Below, piece after piece: positions 7,123 to 15,422 of a stretch of 64,000 nucleotides of DNA. The notes under the pieces are model-generated. The model did not search any database and had not been told where the DNA came from. It saw only the letters and a program-made list of their open reading frames with translations. The stretch covers positions 8,286,454 to 8,350,453 of the forward strand of contig NZ_CP109596.1 in NCBI RefSeq assembly GCF_036327755.1, written 5' to 3'. The number at the start of each line of letters is the position of its first letter. Within the stretch, counting starts at the first letter, position 1. The position numbers and the translations under genes were made by a program. This DNA is from Nocardia sp. NBC_01503. Its GTDB lineage: Bacteria; Actinomycetota; Actinomycetes; Mycobacteriales; Mycobacteriaceae.

Positions 7123-8529
7123 ATGCCCACTCCGCTTCAGGTCCTGAACTGGGACGTATCCGGCTATCGAACAGCCGCCGACAATGCCGCTCACATCGCC
7201 GATGCCATTGTAAAAGCCTCCGGCACAATGCATTCCACCATCTATGACCTCTTGTGGAAGGGTGTGGCCCGCCTGGGGGCGGAGGGAGAGGCCGACGCCG
7301 AACAAACCCAGATGCGCGCCGTCGCCACCGCATACGACGACCTCGCCGCCGCCTGTGCGGGTGCAGCCGAGGATATGGCGGATCCGATCGCCACCATCAA
7401 ATCCATCATCCTGAACTACGTCCATCCGCCCGTCTCCATAGGCGACGACTGGTCGATAACGGGTGTGGAGGATTGGGATTCCGAAGCGGGCATCCAACTC
7501 TCTCGTTTAGCGAGTTTGGCATCGACCCTGTTCGCCATGGATGCCCAATGGGGCGCGAAGATCACCGAAGCCAACGGCGAATTGGAGGCAATGGCTCCGG
7601 CGTCGGCTCTCGCGGCGGCCCAGACCATCGGCCTGTCCGACACAACTTTCGACCCCCGCGCCGACCCCGATCGGCTCCGAACCTCGGCGGCGGCGTTCGA
7701 GCAGGTCTTCGGACGGCCACCGACCAGTCCCGCGGATTGGTCGACTGCCGAGGTGCTGAACCCCAAGAGCTACGACCCGAAGTATCAGGGCATCGGACCC
7801 GAGATTCGCGTGGTCCGCATCGACCCGGTGCACGGTCAGGGAGTGGTTCGGACGGGTCAATTCATCGAACAACGCGATGTCACCTCCACCCCGAAGGGCG
7901 TCAACCCTTTCCCGCGCGATCGCGGCGACAATCGCTCCGCCGATCCCCATTTCGATCCGGAGCACACGCGGGTGACCGCTTACGTCGATTACGAGAACGG
8001 CATCGTGGTCATGCGCCAGAACCCATCCGTCGAGCAGAACGACGACGGAACTCCCGGCGAGGTGAAAGTCGCGGCTCCCGAGGGTCGGGTTTGGCAGAAC
8101 TCGGACGGAGCGGTGCGCTTGCAATACGACGCGGCGAACCCATTCGCACCAAGCGTGGCGAAAAGCCATTCGCCGCTCGGTGACCATACGATCACCGTGA
8201 ACGGCGATCTGGTCTTCACTCCCGGAGCCGACGGAGTCCGGGTCGATGGAACACGGACCGATTACCCGTCACTGGAGGTCTACCAGGACCGGCCGAATGG
8301 GCAGAGCAGCACCATTGCCATCGATTCGGCCGTGACCGGCAGATCCTGGGGTCCGGCAGTGAACCTGCCGTTCCATCACGACATCGGTTCGGGTGCAAAG
8401 GCTTTCTCGGACTTTTATGACTGGAACCCGGTCTCCGATACCAAGACCGCGATCAGACCGTCCGCGGAGCTCGGCCCCGTCACCGCGCCACCGCACGCCC
8501 CGGTACCCATAGCCAAAGGAATGATCTGA
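7123..8529 (+). CDS. Large T7SS substrate partner with helical N-terminus, unknown C-terminal domain
   Basis: A 468-aa protein. Residues 1-130 are helical and resemble the N-terminus of the 44785-47106 product (LNWDVSGYRTAADNAAHIADAI... versus FWNVDMGSVAPKATLIAQGI...), placing both in the same T7SS substrate family. Residues from about 190 on are rich in beta-type sequence, with charged and proline-rich segments but no catalytic motif I recognise. It has no signal peptide or membrane segment. It probably forms a secreted pair with the EspC-like protein 4 bp upstream. Its stop overlaps the next start (TGATG), indicating coupling to the membrane protein genes that follow. It could be a toxin or a surface protein; nothing decides between them. 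Confidence 0.6.
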   Translation: MPTPLQVLNWDVSGYRTAADNAAHIADAIVKASGTMHSTIYDLLWKGVARLGAEGEADAEQTQMRAVATAYDDLAAACAGAAEDMADPIATIKSIILNYVHPPVSIGDDWSITGVEDWDSEAGIQLSRLASLASTLFAMDAQWGAKITEANGELEAMAPASALAAAQTIGLSDTTFDPRADPDRLRTSAAAFEQVFGRPPTSPADWSTAEVLNPKSYDPKYQGIGPEIRVVRIDPVHGQGVVRTGQFIEQRDVTSTPKGVNPFPRDRGDNRSADPHFDPEHTRVTAYVDYENGIVVMRQNPSVEQNDDGTPGEVKVAAPEGRVWQNSDGAVRLQYDAANPFAPSVAKSHSPLGDHTITVNGDLVFTPGADGVRVDGTRTDYPSLEVYQDRPNGQSSTIAIDSAVTGRSWGPAVNLPFHHDIGSGAKAFSDFYDWNPVSDTKTAIRPSAELGPVTAPPHAPVPIAKGMI

Positions 8530-8840
8530 TGTCGCAGCGATCAGCGCCGGACGAACGGTATTGGAGGACGGCGACCTTCGGGATTGCCGCGCTTCTCGTC
8601 CTGCAGTCGGCGGTATTCGCGGTGAGCGTCGCGGTTATCGACCTCGACGGCCCGGACTTTCCCCTCCGGGCGTTCCTGATAACGACGGGCATCAGCGCGT
8701 TGGCCGCTCTGCTGTTGCTGTGGCAACTGACCGGGTCGAACCGGGCCATCGCATGGGCGGCCTTCGCGACCACCGGAACATGGCTTGCGGCAACAGTCTT
8801 CGAAATTCTCCTCTACAGCGGCGTAGGGATCGTGTGGTGA
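8529..8840 (+). CDS. Small membrane protein, three TM segments
   Basis: A 103-aa protein with hydrophobic segments at about 17-37 (TFGIAALLVLQSAVFAV), 48-65 and 73-95. The function is unrecognised. Its ATG overlaps the stop of the T7SS substrate gene, and its own stop overlaps the next start, so it belongs to the same operon. A membrane partner encoded right after a T7SS substrate could be an immunity or docking protein, but that is inferred from position only. Confidence 0.6.
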   Translation: MSQRSAPDERYWRTATFGIAALLVLQSAVFAVSVAVIDLDGPDFPLRAFLITTGISALAALLLLWQLTGSNRAIAWAAFATTGTWLAATVFEILLYSGVGIVW

Positions 8841-9133
8841 CGGCATTCAACGGACCTGTACCCGGGCATACCCCTCGGTTCGGCCGTGCCTCGTTCATCA
8901 GTGCGGCGATCGGTGGATTCCTGAACGTCACATCTCTGTTCAGCCTCGGCTTCGCGTACTTCTTCCTGGGGCTCTTCTTCCTGGTCGAACTGGCGGTTAT
9001 CGCGGTGCTGTACGGCACCGGCGGTCGAGCGCGGCAGGTCGGTGTCGGGCTCGCGGTCACCTTCCTCAGCACACTGGCCATCATCGTCCTGATGTTGTGC
9101 ACGGTATGGCTGCGAGACCACTGGATTCGGTGA
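8837..9133 (+). CDS. Small membrane protein, operon end
   Basis: A 98-aa protein starting at GTG 8837, which overlaps the previous stop as GTGA. Two to three hydrophobic stretches are visible (FISAAIGGFLNVTSLFSLGF, FLGLFFLVELAVIAVLYG, VTFLSTLAIIVLMLCTVWL). The family is unknown. It closes the four-gene operon and converges on the exonuclease gene, with 21 bp between the stops. Confidence 0.6.
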   Translation: MTAFNGPVPGHTPRFGRASFISAAIGGFLNVTSLFSLGFAYFFLGLFFLVELAVIAVLYGTGGRARQVGVGLAVTFLSTLAIIVLMLCTVWLRDHWIR

Positions 9134-9154
9134 GTCACCGACCCGCGCTGGCGG

Positions 9155-10114
9155 TCATGACACCGTCAGGGTTGGCTTGAGCATTGCGAGAAAGTGCTGC
9201 TCGTCGAGGACTTCGATGTGTTGTCCTTGGGCTCGGAGTTGGGTGGCGCGGTGGGCCTTGGTCGTGGTGAAGGTTGAAGGGTCTCGGCCGGTGAAGCCGT
9301 CGCCGATCACCAGGCAGGTGGTGCGTTTGGTGACGTTCTTGGCGGGGGTGGCGCCGCAGGCGGCGATGATGTTCCAGGCTTCCTGGCGAGTGAGGGTGGT
9401 GAGATCGCCTGTGAAGACGATGGTTTGGCCGTGGAGGGGGTGAGTTGGGTCGATGCCGGTGACCTCCGGCAGGACCAGTTCCTCGCGGGCGAAGAAGGTG
9501 CGGCGGGGGCGTGGGACTTCCACTCGGAGTGGGGGTTTCGGGCGGGTGCGGTAGGGGCGGTCGGAGCCGAGGCGTTCGAGGTCGTTCAGAGAGGTGATGC
9601 CGGTGCGGGCGGACAGGGCCAGGACGATGTCGGCGGCAGCTGTGGCGTCGGCGGCGGCGTTGTGGTGGGCGAGGAGGGAGATGTCGAGAGCTTCGGCTAC
9701 ATCGGGGAGGCGGTAGCTGTCCAGGTCGAGGTGGCGGCGGGACATGGTCAGAGTGCAGGTGAAATCCCAATTCGGAGCGGGGATTTCGCTGTGTCGGCAG
9801 GCTTCGCGAATCGCGCCGCTGTCGAACCCGGCATTGTGGGCTACCAGGGGCAGGTCCGCGACGGCTTCGAGGACCTCCGGGAAGCACTCGGCGAAGACGG
9901 GTTCATCCGCCACCATCATGGGCGAAATGCCGTGAACGCGAATGTTATGGCGGGAGAAGAAGTCCACGGATCGCGGTGGACGGCACAACCAGGAGTGAGT
10001 GGCCAGGCGTATGCCGTCGCGAACGATCGCCACGCCGACGGCGCAGATGCTGCCGCGCGAGGAGTTGGCGGTCTCGACATCCAGGGCCGCGAAGGAGAGT
10101 CCGGGCATCGTCAC
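9155..10114 (-). CDS. DnaQ-like 3'-5' exonuclease with C-terminal BRCT domain
   Basis: A 319-aa protein. Residues 6-170 form a DEDDh exonuclease: ALDVETA (Exo I, D12/E14), HNAGFDSGAI (Exo II) and HHNAAADATAAA (Exo III with the active His). Residues 225-310 form a BRCT domain (LHGQTIVFTGDLTTLTRQEAW... NVTKRTTCLVIGD). This is the known exonuclease-BRCT architecture of actinobacteria, likely acting in DNA repair or proofreading outside the replicase. The upstream gene overlaps it by 4 bp, so the two are translationally coupled. An alternative start two codons in (MPGLSF) is possible. Confidence 0.88.
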   Translation of the reverse strand: MTMPGLSFAALDVETANSSRGSICAVGVAIVRDGIRLATHSWLCRPPRSVDFFSRHNIRVHGISPMMVADEPVFAECFPEVLEAVADLPLVAHNAGFDSGAIREACRHSEIPAPNWDFTCTLTMSRRHLDLDSYRLPDVAEALDISLLAHHNAAADATAAADIVLALSARTGITSLNDLERLGSDRPYRTRPKPPLRVEVPRPRRTFFAREELVLPEVTGIDPTHPLHGQTIVFTGDLTTLTRQEAWNIIAACGATPAKNVTKRTTCLVIGDGFTGRDPSTFTTTKAHRATQLRAQGQHIEVLDEQHFLAMLKPTLTVS

Positions 10115-10650
10115 CGCACCACGAGGGGCAGCGGGCGGGCGGCGGGACCTCCTTGTTCGGTCAGGAAATGTCTTGCCACTCGTAAGGATTCGAAGTCCGA
10201 CCAGGCGTCGGCCAGGCCGGCGATGCCGCGCGCCAAAACCAGTACGTCGTAGACGATTTCATCCACCACACACGGCGCCTGCCGTGCTTGTGCGGGGTGG
10301 ACGAACTCCGGCCACTCCGGACGGATCGGCTTATTCGACTGTGCTGCTTGATATTCTGTGAACAGCGAGTCCGCGGCCTCGACCTCGGCTTGCGCGGCGG
10401 CGAATGTCGCGTCGAGATCCACGACCGCGGCGGTGGCGACTTCCTCCGCAACCCCATCGCACCACACCGCGTCATACCCGGCGGTGAGCGTCCCGACGAC
10501 CTCCGCGTCATCGGCGGCAACCACCCAAGCGCCCGATAACCGCGAAAGCCCAATCGCTCGACCGACATTCACATGCCAAACGACCAACCGGTCCCCCCTC
10601 TTGTCGAGCACTATTACAAGAGACAACACGGTCTGAGTCGCACTGATCAT
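10111..10650 (-). CDS. Hypothetical protein coupled to the DnaQ-BRCT exonuclease
   Basis: A protein of about 179 aa starting at ATG 10650, with GGAG about 10 nt upstream; a longer form from 10689 is possible. The N-terminal half (TQTVLSLVIVLDKRGDRLVVWHV...) suggests a beta-rich domain followed by an acidic, alanine-rich helical section. I recognise no family. Its 3' end overlaps the exonuclease start by 4 bp (ATGA), so it is probably a partner or regulator of that enzyme. Confidence 0.6.
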   Translation of the reverse strand: MISATQTVLSLVIVLDKRGDRLVVWHVNVGRAIGLSRLSGAWVVAADDAEVVGTLTAGYDAVWCDGVAEEVATAAVVDLDATFAAAQAEVEAADSLFTEYQAAQSNKPIRPEWPEFVHPAQARQAPCVVDEIVYDVLVLARGIAGLADAWSDFESLRVARHFLTEQGGPAARPLPLVVR

Positions 10651-10784
10651 GACGCTCCGAGGTCGCGGCGGATGCTCTGCACCGGCCACCGTAGACCATG
10701 GGTCCGACAGACTCGCCGATTCGGGTAAGCCGACCCGGCGGTACCGGCCGCGTCGACGTCTACGATCGCGCAGCCGCCAAGGGC

Positions 10785-12218
10785 TCAGCCAGCCTTGATA
10801 TGACCGATCTGCGCCGCCAATTCGATGACGCGCCTGTCCTGTTCGCCGTATCGCACCGCCATCTGACTGTGCAGCCGCTTGAGCCGCGTCAGCGCGGCTT
10901 TCACATCCCCGGTGTGCACATGGCAGGCCGCCAACCGGCGCTGGCAGTACATGACATGGTCGTCATACGGCCCGCGCTCGGCAGTCAGATCGTCGATGAG
11001 CGCGCGGTAAAGCTCTGCGGCTCCGGCATAGTCGACGCTCTCGAAACGCAGATCGGCGAGCCGCAGCCGCGCCTCGACCACATCGGCGTCGCGAGAACCG
11101 AATCTGGGCAGCGCCTTGTCGACGACGGTTTGCAGTTCGTGCACGGCCGGGTCGTATCGCGAGTCGTCGGCGAAATCGCGGGCGCGGCGCATGGCGCGCT
11201 GGATATCGCCGCGGCTGAAGTCGGTGGGCACCGGCGGGACGCTCGGCGTGGTCTCGGGCCCGGTTCGCAGCACACGCGTCGGAGCCACGACAGTCGGTGC
11301 GCTGCGCGAGGATCCGCCCGCCGCTGCTGCCCGGGCGTAAAGGAGCGCCGGGCTGAGCGGATCGGTCACTTCGGAGAGCACCGTCACCCCGGTGGCATGC
11401 CGCAGCAGGACAGCATGCACGGTCGCCGCATCATCGGGCCGCTGTTCCGGCGCTTTGGCGAGCATGGCCATGACCAGCCGAGCCAGCTCGACTGGCACTT
11501 CCGGTCTCTCGTAAAGGATGTCAGGTGGTGCCTTATGAACCTGGTTCTGCCACACCACATATGGCGAACTACCGGTCATCACCCGATCGCCGGTGAGCAA
11601 TTCATGCAGTACGAGCCCCAGCGCGTAGAGATCGGTCTGCGGCACCACGGTCCCGCCCTCGACCTGCTCCGGAGCCATGAAAGCCGGTGTGCCCAAGGTA
11701 TGTCCGGTGCTGGTGTACCGGGTCTTGTCGGCATCGAGCGAGACCGCGAGCCCGAAATCGAGCACCTTCACGGTCCCGTCAGCACACAGCATGAGGTTCG
11801 ACGGCTTCAAATCCCGGTGATAGATCCGATTCCGGTGCGTGGCCGCCAGCACCGCCGCCGCCTGCGCACCCAGCGAGGCGACCACACCCACAGGCAACGG
11901 CCCCTCACGCTCGAGCAGATCGTCGAAGGTGATCCCCTTGACGAATTCCATTACCAGATAAGGCCGTTCGGGAGACCCCGGCTCGATCCCGGCATCATGG
12001 ATCATCGGCAGCCCCGGATGCCGCAGCTGCGCCATGAACTCCGCCTCCCGAAAGAAGCGTTTGGTCCAATCCGGATCCTTGTCCAGACTCGGATGGGTGA
12101 ACTTCACCGCGATCTGCCGCCGCAGATGGCGGTCGAAGCCGTCGTAGACCTGCCCCATACCGCCCGCGCCGATCTCATTGATCAGCTCGTACCGGCCGCC
12201 GACGATCTGCGGTTGCAC
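10785..12218 (-). CDS. Soluble Ser/Thr protein kinase with TPR-like C-terminus
   Basis: A 477-aa protein. The kinase domain spans about residues 9-275, with all Hanks motifs: GAGGMGQVY (15-25), catalytic K39 in IAVKF, alpha-C Glu at about 58-60, H134-R-D136-LKPSN, D154-F-G and an APE motif. It is therefore predicted to be active. A Ser/Pro-rich linker leads to a helical-repeat, TPR-like region at about 350-475 (tandem DFADDSRYDPAVHEL.., YAGAAELYRALI.., GDVKAALTRLKRL). No transmembrane segment is present, unlike most actinobacterial PknA/B-type receptors. It lies 41 bp after the specificity-like gene in a minus-strand cluster with a DNA methylase, which suggests control of, or signalling for, that modification system; this is inference. 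Confidence 0.88.
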   Translation of the reverse strand: MQPQIVGGRYELINEIGAGGMGQVYDGFDRHLRRQIAVKFTHPSLDKDPDWTKRFFREAEFMAQLRHPGLPMIHDAGIEPGSPERPYLVMEFVKGITFDDLLEREGPLPVGVVASLGAQAAAVLAATHRNRIYHRDLKPSNLMLCADGTVKVLDFGLAVSLDADKTRYTSTGHTLGTPAFMAPEQVEGGTVVPQTDLYALGLVLHELLTGDRVMTGSSPYVVWQNQVHKAPPDILYERPEVPVELARLVMAMLAKAPEQRPDDAATVHAVLLRHATGVTVLSEVTDPLSPALLYARAAAAGGSSRSAPTVVAPTRVLRTGPETTPSVPPVPTDFSRGDIQRAMRRARDFADDSRYDPAVHELQTVVDKALPRFGSRDADVVEARLRLADLRFESVDYAGAAELYRALIDDLTAERGPYDDHVMYCQRRLAACHVHTGDVKAALTRLKRLHSQMAVRYGEQDRRVIELAAQIGHIKAG

Positions 12219-12259
12219 CGCTGCTACCTCCGTGAGTCCAGAAGAACCGACACGCCAAC

Positions 12260-12991
12260 CTACTCGGCGCCGGTAGCGGGGCGTAGCCGACCCTGCGCGA
12301 GACCACGGAATCCGGCGCGGATCAGGTGTTCCATGGTCGAACGACGCTGCTGCCAGGCGGTTTCCAGCGCGGCCAGCTGCGCGAAGGCCGCACCGTATTC
12401 GCGCTGTTCGGCGAGCGGGATCCTGGGCACCGAAACCTGATAGAGGTCAACATGATTGCCCTCGGCGGCGGCGTGCAATACACCGGCGAGGAAGTACGGG
12501 TCGACGGCTTTGGAGTTGGCCCGCACCAGGTGAATTCCAGGTCCGAGGAGGACACCGTCCGTAGTGCAGACGCGGACGGCCATCTCGGTGCCGATCACGA
12601 CTGCCACATCTCCCTCGCGCACCGACACCGCGCCGCGAGCGTCCGCGTCACCCAGGCGGGAGGGTGTACGGCCCAGGCGGATGTCCTTTGCCGAGAGCAT
12701 GGGAGTCGCACCGGTTTCGGAGAGAACCGTGGGCGGCGCTTCGTGGAGAGTCACTGCCTCGGCATCGATGAGCTCTCCCATCGAAATCACGCTGTAGTCG
12801 GCTGTATTCGATTGCAGTGCAGGAGGTTCCACAGCGGCTGTTTCGATCAGCGTGGACCGCAGCGCGACATAATCGGCAAGCGAATCCATCACCTGGTCGT
12901 GCGGAGCCGAATCGATTCGCTCATCGAGCGATCCAACCCTCCCGGCCACGCGCAGTGCGGAATCGGGATGGGCGGCAATCTCCCCCGTCAC
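12260..12991 (-). CDS. Type I specificity (HsdS)-like half subunit
   Basis: A 243-aa protein starting at GTG 12991, with AGGGGAGA about 10 nt upstream. The C-terminal two thirds look like one target-recognition domain plus a conserved helix: ISMGELID.., VREGDVAVVIG, GPGIHLVRANSKAVDPYFLAGVL, RIPLAEQREYGAAFAQLAALETAWQQR. The same layout occurs at the end of the methylase 230 bp upstream, so the fused domain and this half subunit could together make a two-domain reader. The N-terminal 60 residues are not recognised. Gene order methylase-specificity, small ORF, this gene, kinase suggests one operon. Confidence 0.65.
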   Translation of the reverse strand: MTGEIAAHPDSALRVAGRVGSLDERIDSAPHDQVMDSLADYVALRSTLIETAAVEPPALQSNTADYSVISMGELIDAEAVTLHEAPPTVLSETGATPMLSAKDIRLGRTPSRLGDADARGAVSVREGDVAVVIGTEMAVRVCTTDGVLLGPGIHLVRANSKAVDPYFLAGVLHAAAEGNHVDLYQVSVPRIPLAEQREYGAAFAQLAALETAWQQRRSTMEHLIRAGFRGLAQGRLRPATGAE

Positions 12992-13069
12992 GACCGGCCG
13001 TCTCCCCTCATGAACATTTCCAGCACGATCCCCGCGTGCTGCGGCAACGGTAGCAGCCGAGAGTCCGAG

Positions 13070-13240
13070 TCAGCGGATGAAATTGGCCCCGGTCGCGCCA
13101 CCGCGGACCTCGTGGATGAACATGACCGCTGTCGTTGCAGCGATGGGTCCGGCGTGGCGGCCGAACACGATCGCAATCGTGACAGCGCCGAGCCCGGCAT
13201 CGGGGCTGACCTCTCTCGCATCACTTCTGGTCCTTCTCAT
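13070..13240 (-). CDS. Small 56-aa ORF overlapping the methylase 3' end
   Basis: A short reading frame from ATG 13240, inside the last codons of the methylase gene, to TGA at 13070. Codon third positions are strongly GC-biased and the product (..GAVTIAIVFGRHAGPIAATTAVMFIHE..) looks protein-like, while the competing frame over the same DNA is Ser/Arg-rich and looks out of frame. GGAG lies about 14 nt upstream of the start. It would otherwise be a 230-bp gap between two coupled genes. The mildly hydrophobic centre could be peripheral or membrane-associated. The family is unknown; it could also be a remnant of a longer frameshifted gene. Confidence 0.45.
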   Translation of the reverse strand: MRRTRSDAREVSPDAGLGAVTIAIVFGRHAGPIAATTAVMFIHEVRGGATGANFIR

Positions 13241-15257
13241 CCGGTGCCAGCGCTCCGGCGGTCAGCCCGGTGGTCACCAGCTCGGCGACATGTTCGGCGG
13301 CGTATCCGGCTCTGCGAGCAGCATTGCGCAGCAGGAAAAGATGGCGAAACGTCTCGCCGTAGCGCTGCTGCTCGGCCAGTGCGAGCACCGGTATCCGCAA
13401 TCGGCTCGGATCGAATCGAATGGTGGATGTCCTTGTGGCGGAGACATTCTCCGCGCCGGTGAGGAACCCGGCGACGAACCACGGGTCGAGTCGCTCACGA
13501 TCGAGGCGGAGCAGGTGCACATGCGGCCCGCGAATCGCGCCCACATCCTCCGGACCCGCGACACGCGCACTGCGGCCGCCGGTCCGATCACTGCGAACCG
13601 CCGGAATCAGCACATCACCGTCCCGAATTTCGACCTCGGTCTCCGGTGCCGAGGTGGCGAAACTGCCCGAGGCCGGGCTGCCGGTGGCAACATCCGGAGC
13701 CGTCAGCACACGAGTGCCATTGGCCGACTTCGCCGTACTCGGCGGAGAGGCCCGAACCCATTCCAACTGACCGTAATTCACCAGATCAGCGATGGACACG
13801 AACCGCCACGACTTGCCCGAGGCCGCCGACCATCCACCCAGCGCATCGGTCACCGAGGCCAATTCCGCCGCGACACCGGAGAGTCTGCGAATCGCATCGT
13901 CGACCTGATCGGAAACGCTATCCGAGTCGAGTGATGAGCGGACGTACCGCGCCGGAGTCAGATCTACCTCATCGTCCAGCACCTCGACCAGCCGCACCGC
14001 TGCCGCGAATCCGGAAATAGTTGCGGTGCCGGAGTTCTCACCATCGAACGCACGCCATGCCCGCACCGTCGACTCGGTGACCGCTTCCCAGTCGATACCG
14101 TCGGTGGTCGCCGGTAGCGCCGTCGTGTCGACGAAAAGCATGGTGTCCGAAGCGGGCTCACCCGCCTGCGATGGCCGCAGCACCCAAATCTGCAATCCCA
14201 CATGCCACGGTTGCGCCGCACCCGGAGCCAGTCCGATAACCGCACGCAGCGCGCCCTTCCGCACCAGGCCCGCGCGAATCTTCCGCCCGGAGGGACGAGT
14301 CGCCACCGCGGGCGGCAGGAGCAGCAGGGCGGTACCACCCGGCCGCAGATGCGCTATGGCGTGCTGCACCCAAGCCAGCTCCGGCTCACCACGCGGCGGT
14401 GTGCCGTAATCCCAGCGGGTGTCGAACGCGAGCTCACCGGACCCCCAATCACGTTGTCCATAGGGCGGATTGCAGAGCACGGCATCGACGCGCAGGTCCG
14501 GAAAGGCGTCAGCGGTGAGCGAATCGCCCTCTCGTACATCGGGTTCGAGGTCGGCCTCCGCTTCCAGCAGCAACCGCGTGCGCTCGACTTGCACAGACAG
14601 AGCATCCTGACCATAGAGTTCGACCGCACCGGCCACCGTCGCGGCCAGTACGAGCGACCCGCTCCCGCAAGCCGGGTCCAGCACGCTCCGCAATTCCAAC
14701 GCGGCAGGTGAATCCAGCAGGGCCGCCATGAGTTTCGCGACCGCCTCCGGCGTGATGTACACACCCGTTGCGGCAGTGTCCTCCAGGGCCCGCTCCGCGA
14801 GAACATCCAGAGCGGCGCGATTACCGTCCGCAGCGGCCGCGCGTTCAAGCGCCAGCAGCAGATCGGCGACACGGTCACGAAGCGTTCCGGATCGACTGTG
14901 TACATCCGCCTCGCTGTGTACATCGACCCCGCCGTGTACATCGGCTCGCGGGTCCGCGCTCCACTTCCCCTTCGAGGCCCGAAGCCCCGCCATCAACCGA
15001 GAAAGGGCATCCGGCGTGGTGCGCGACCGCACCAGTGTCCGCAGCTCGGTAACCGGCGACTCGGAAACCTCAACCCCGTGCCCGACCAGCCATTCCTGCA
15101 CTTCCCGCAGGTCGAACTGCGGCCGCGCCTCACTACTCCCGGCGATCGGCTTGGGAAAGTCGTCATGCCGCCGCCGCCAGTTGCTGACCGTGGCTCGCGT
15201 GACGTCGGCCAACCGCGAAATCTCCGCAGCACTGACCGTGGACGCGGGCTTCGACAT
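13221..15257 (-). CDS. HTH + N6-adenine DNA methylase + specificity-domain fusion
   Basis: A 678-aa protein starting at ATG 15257 behind a strong RBS (GAGAGGAGGGG); a longer frame upstream lacks one. Residues about 8-60 form a MerR/excisionase-like HTH (AAEISRLADVTRATVSNWRRR). Residues about 160-420 form a type I HsdM-like core with SAM motif DPACGSG (194-200) and catalytic NPPY (263-266). Residues about 480-660 form an HsdS-like target-recognition domain (FVSIADLVNYGQLEW.., GPHVHLLRLDRERLDPWFVAGFL). It should methylate adenine at a sequence read by its own domain, perhaps together with the downstream half subunit. No HsdR nuclease is nearby. An 18-bp repeat lies in the linker. Confidence 0.82.
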   Translation of the reverse strand: MSKPASTVSAAEISRLADVTRATVSNWRRRHDDFPKPIAGSSEARPQFDLREVQEWLVGHGVEVSESPVTELRTLVRSRTTPDALSRLMAGLRASKGKWSADPRADVHGGVDVHSEADVHSRSGTLRDRVADLLLALERAAAADGNRAALDVLAERALEDTAATGVYITPEAVAKLMAALLDSPAALELRSVLDPACGSGSLVLAATVAGAVELYGQDALSVQVERTRLLLEAEADLEPDVREGDSLTADAFPDLRVDAVLCNPPYGQRDWGSGELAFDTRWDYGTPPRGEPELAWVQHAIAHLRPGGTALLLLPPAVATRPSGRKIRAGLVRKGALRAVIGLAPGAAQPWHVGLQIWVLRPSQAGEPASDTMLFVDTTALPATTDGIDWEAVTESTVRAWRAFDGENSGTATISGFAAAVRLVEVLDDEVDLTPARYVRSSLDSDSVSDQVDDAIRRLSGVAAELASVTDALGGWSAASGKSWRFVSIADLVNYGQLEWVRASPPSTAKSANGTRVLTAPDVATGSPASGSFATSAPETEVEIRDGDVLIPAVRSDRTGGRSARVAGPEDVGAIRGPHVHLLRLDRERLDPWFVAGFLTGAENVSATRTSTIRFDPSRLRIPVLALAEQQRYGETFRHLFLLRNAARRAGYAAEHVAELVTTGLTAGALAPDEKDQK
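14897..14950 (-). repeat. 18-bp in-frame triplicate in the methylase linker
   Basis: Three copies of a TGTGTACAT-centred unit start at about 14897, 14915 and 14933, 18 bp apart. In the methylase frame they encode three hexapeptides of the form [A/V]DVHxx at about residues 105-122, between the HTH and methylase core. Copy-number change by slippage would stay in frame and alter linker length. Confidence 0.8.
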
Positions 15258-15327
15258 ACCCCTCCTCTCGTGAATGTTCCCCTCAGACTGCTCGACCATT
15301 GAGCAAAAATCAATCTCCAAATTCGCG

Positions 15328-15356
15328 TTGACAATGTTTTCACTGACTCGTACGGT
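15328..15356 (+). promoter_or_regulatory. Sigma-70-type promoter for the secreted protein at 15423
   Basis: A consensus -35 TTGACA (15328-15333) is followed by exactly 17 nt and a -10-like TACGGT (15351-15356), about 65 nt before the start codon. The methylase gene leaves in the other direction from the same interval. Confidence 0.6.
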
Positions 15357-15422
15357 TTTGCATCAGCGGGACAGAGCCTGATTCGGCCGCCCCGATCTCC
15401 AGTACCGAACGAAGGAAAACCC

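Noticed and set aside
12988..13224. 78-aa minus-strand ORF in the methylase-specificity gap
   Set aside because: Ser/Arg-rich composition of an out-of-frame reading; the overlapping 56-aa frame has far better codon bias.
10785..15257. Classical Pgl or BREX system
   Set aside because: No PglZ phosphatase, no BrxC/PglY-type ATPase and no Lon-like gene; only a kinase and a type I-like methylase are present.
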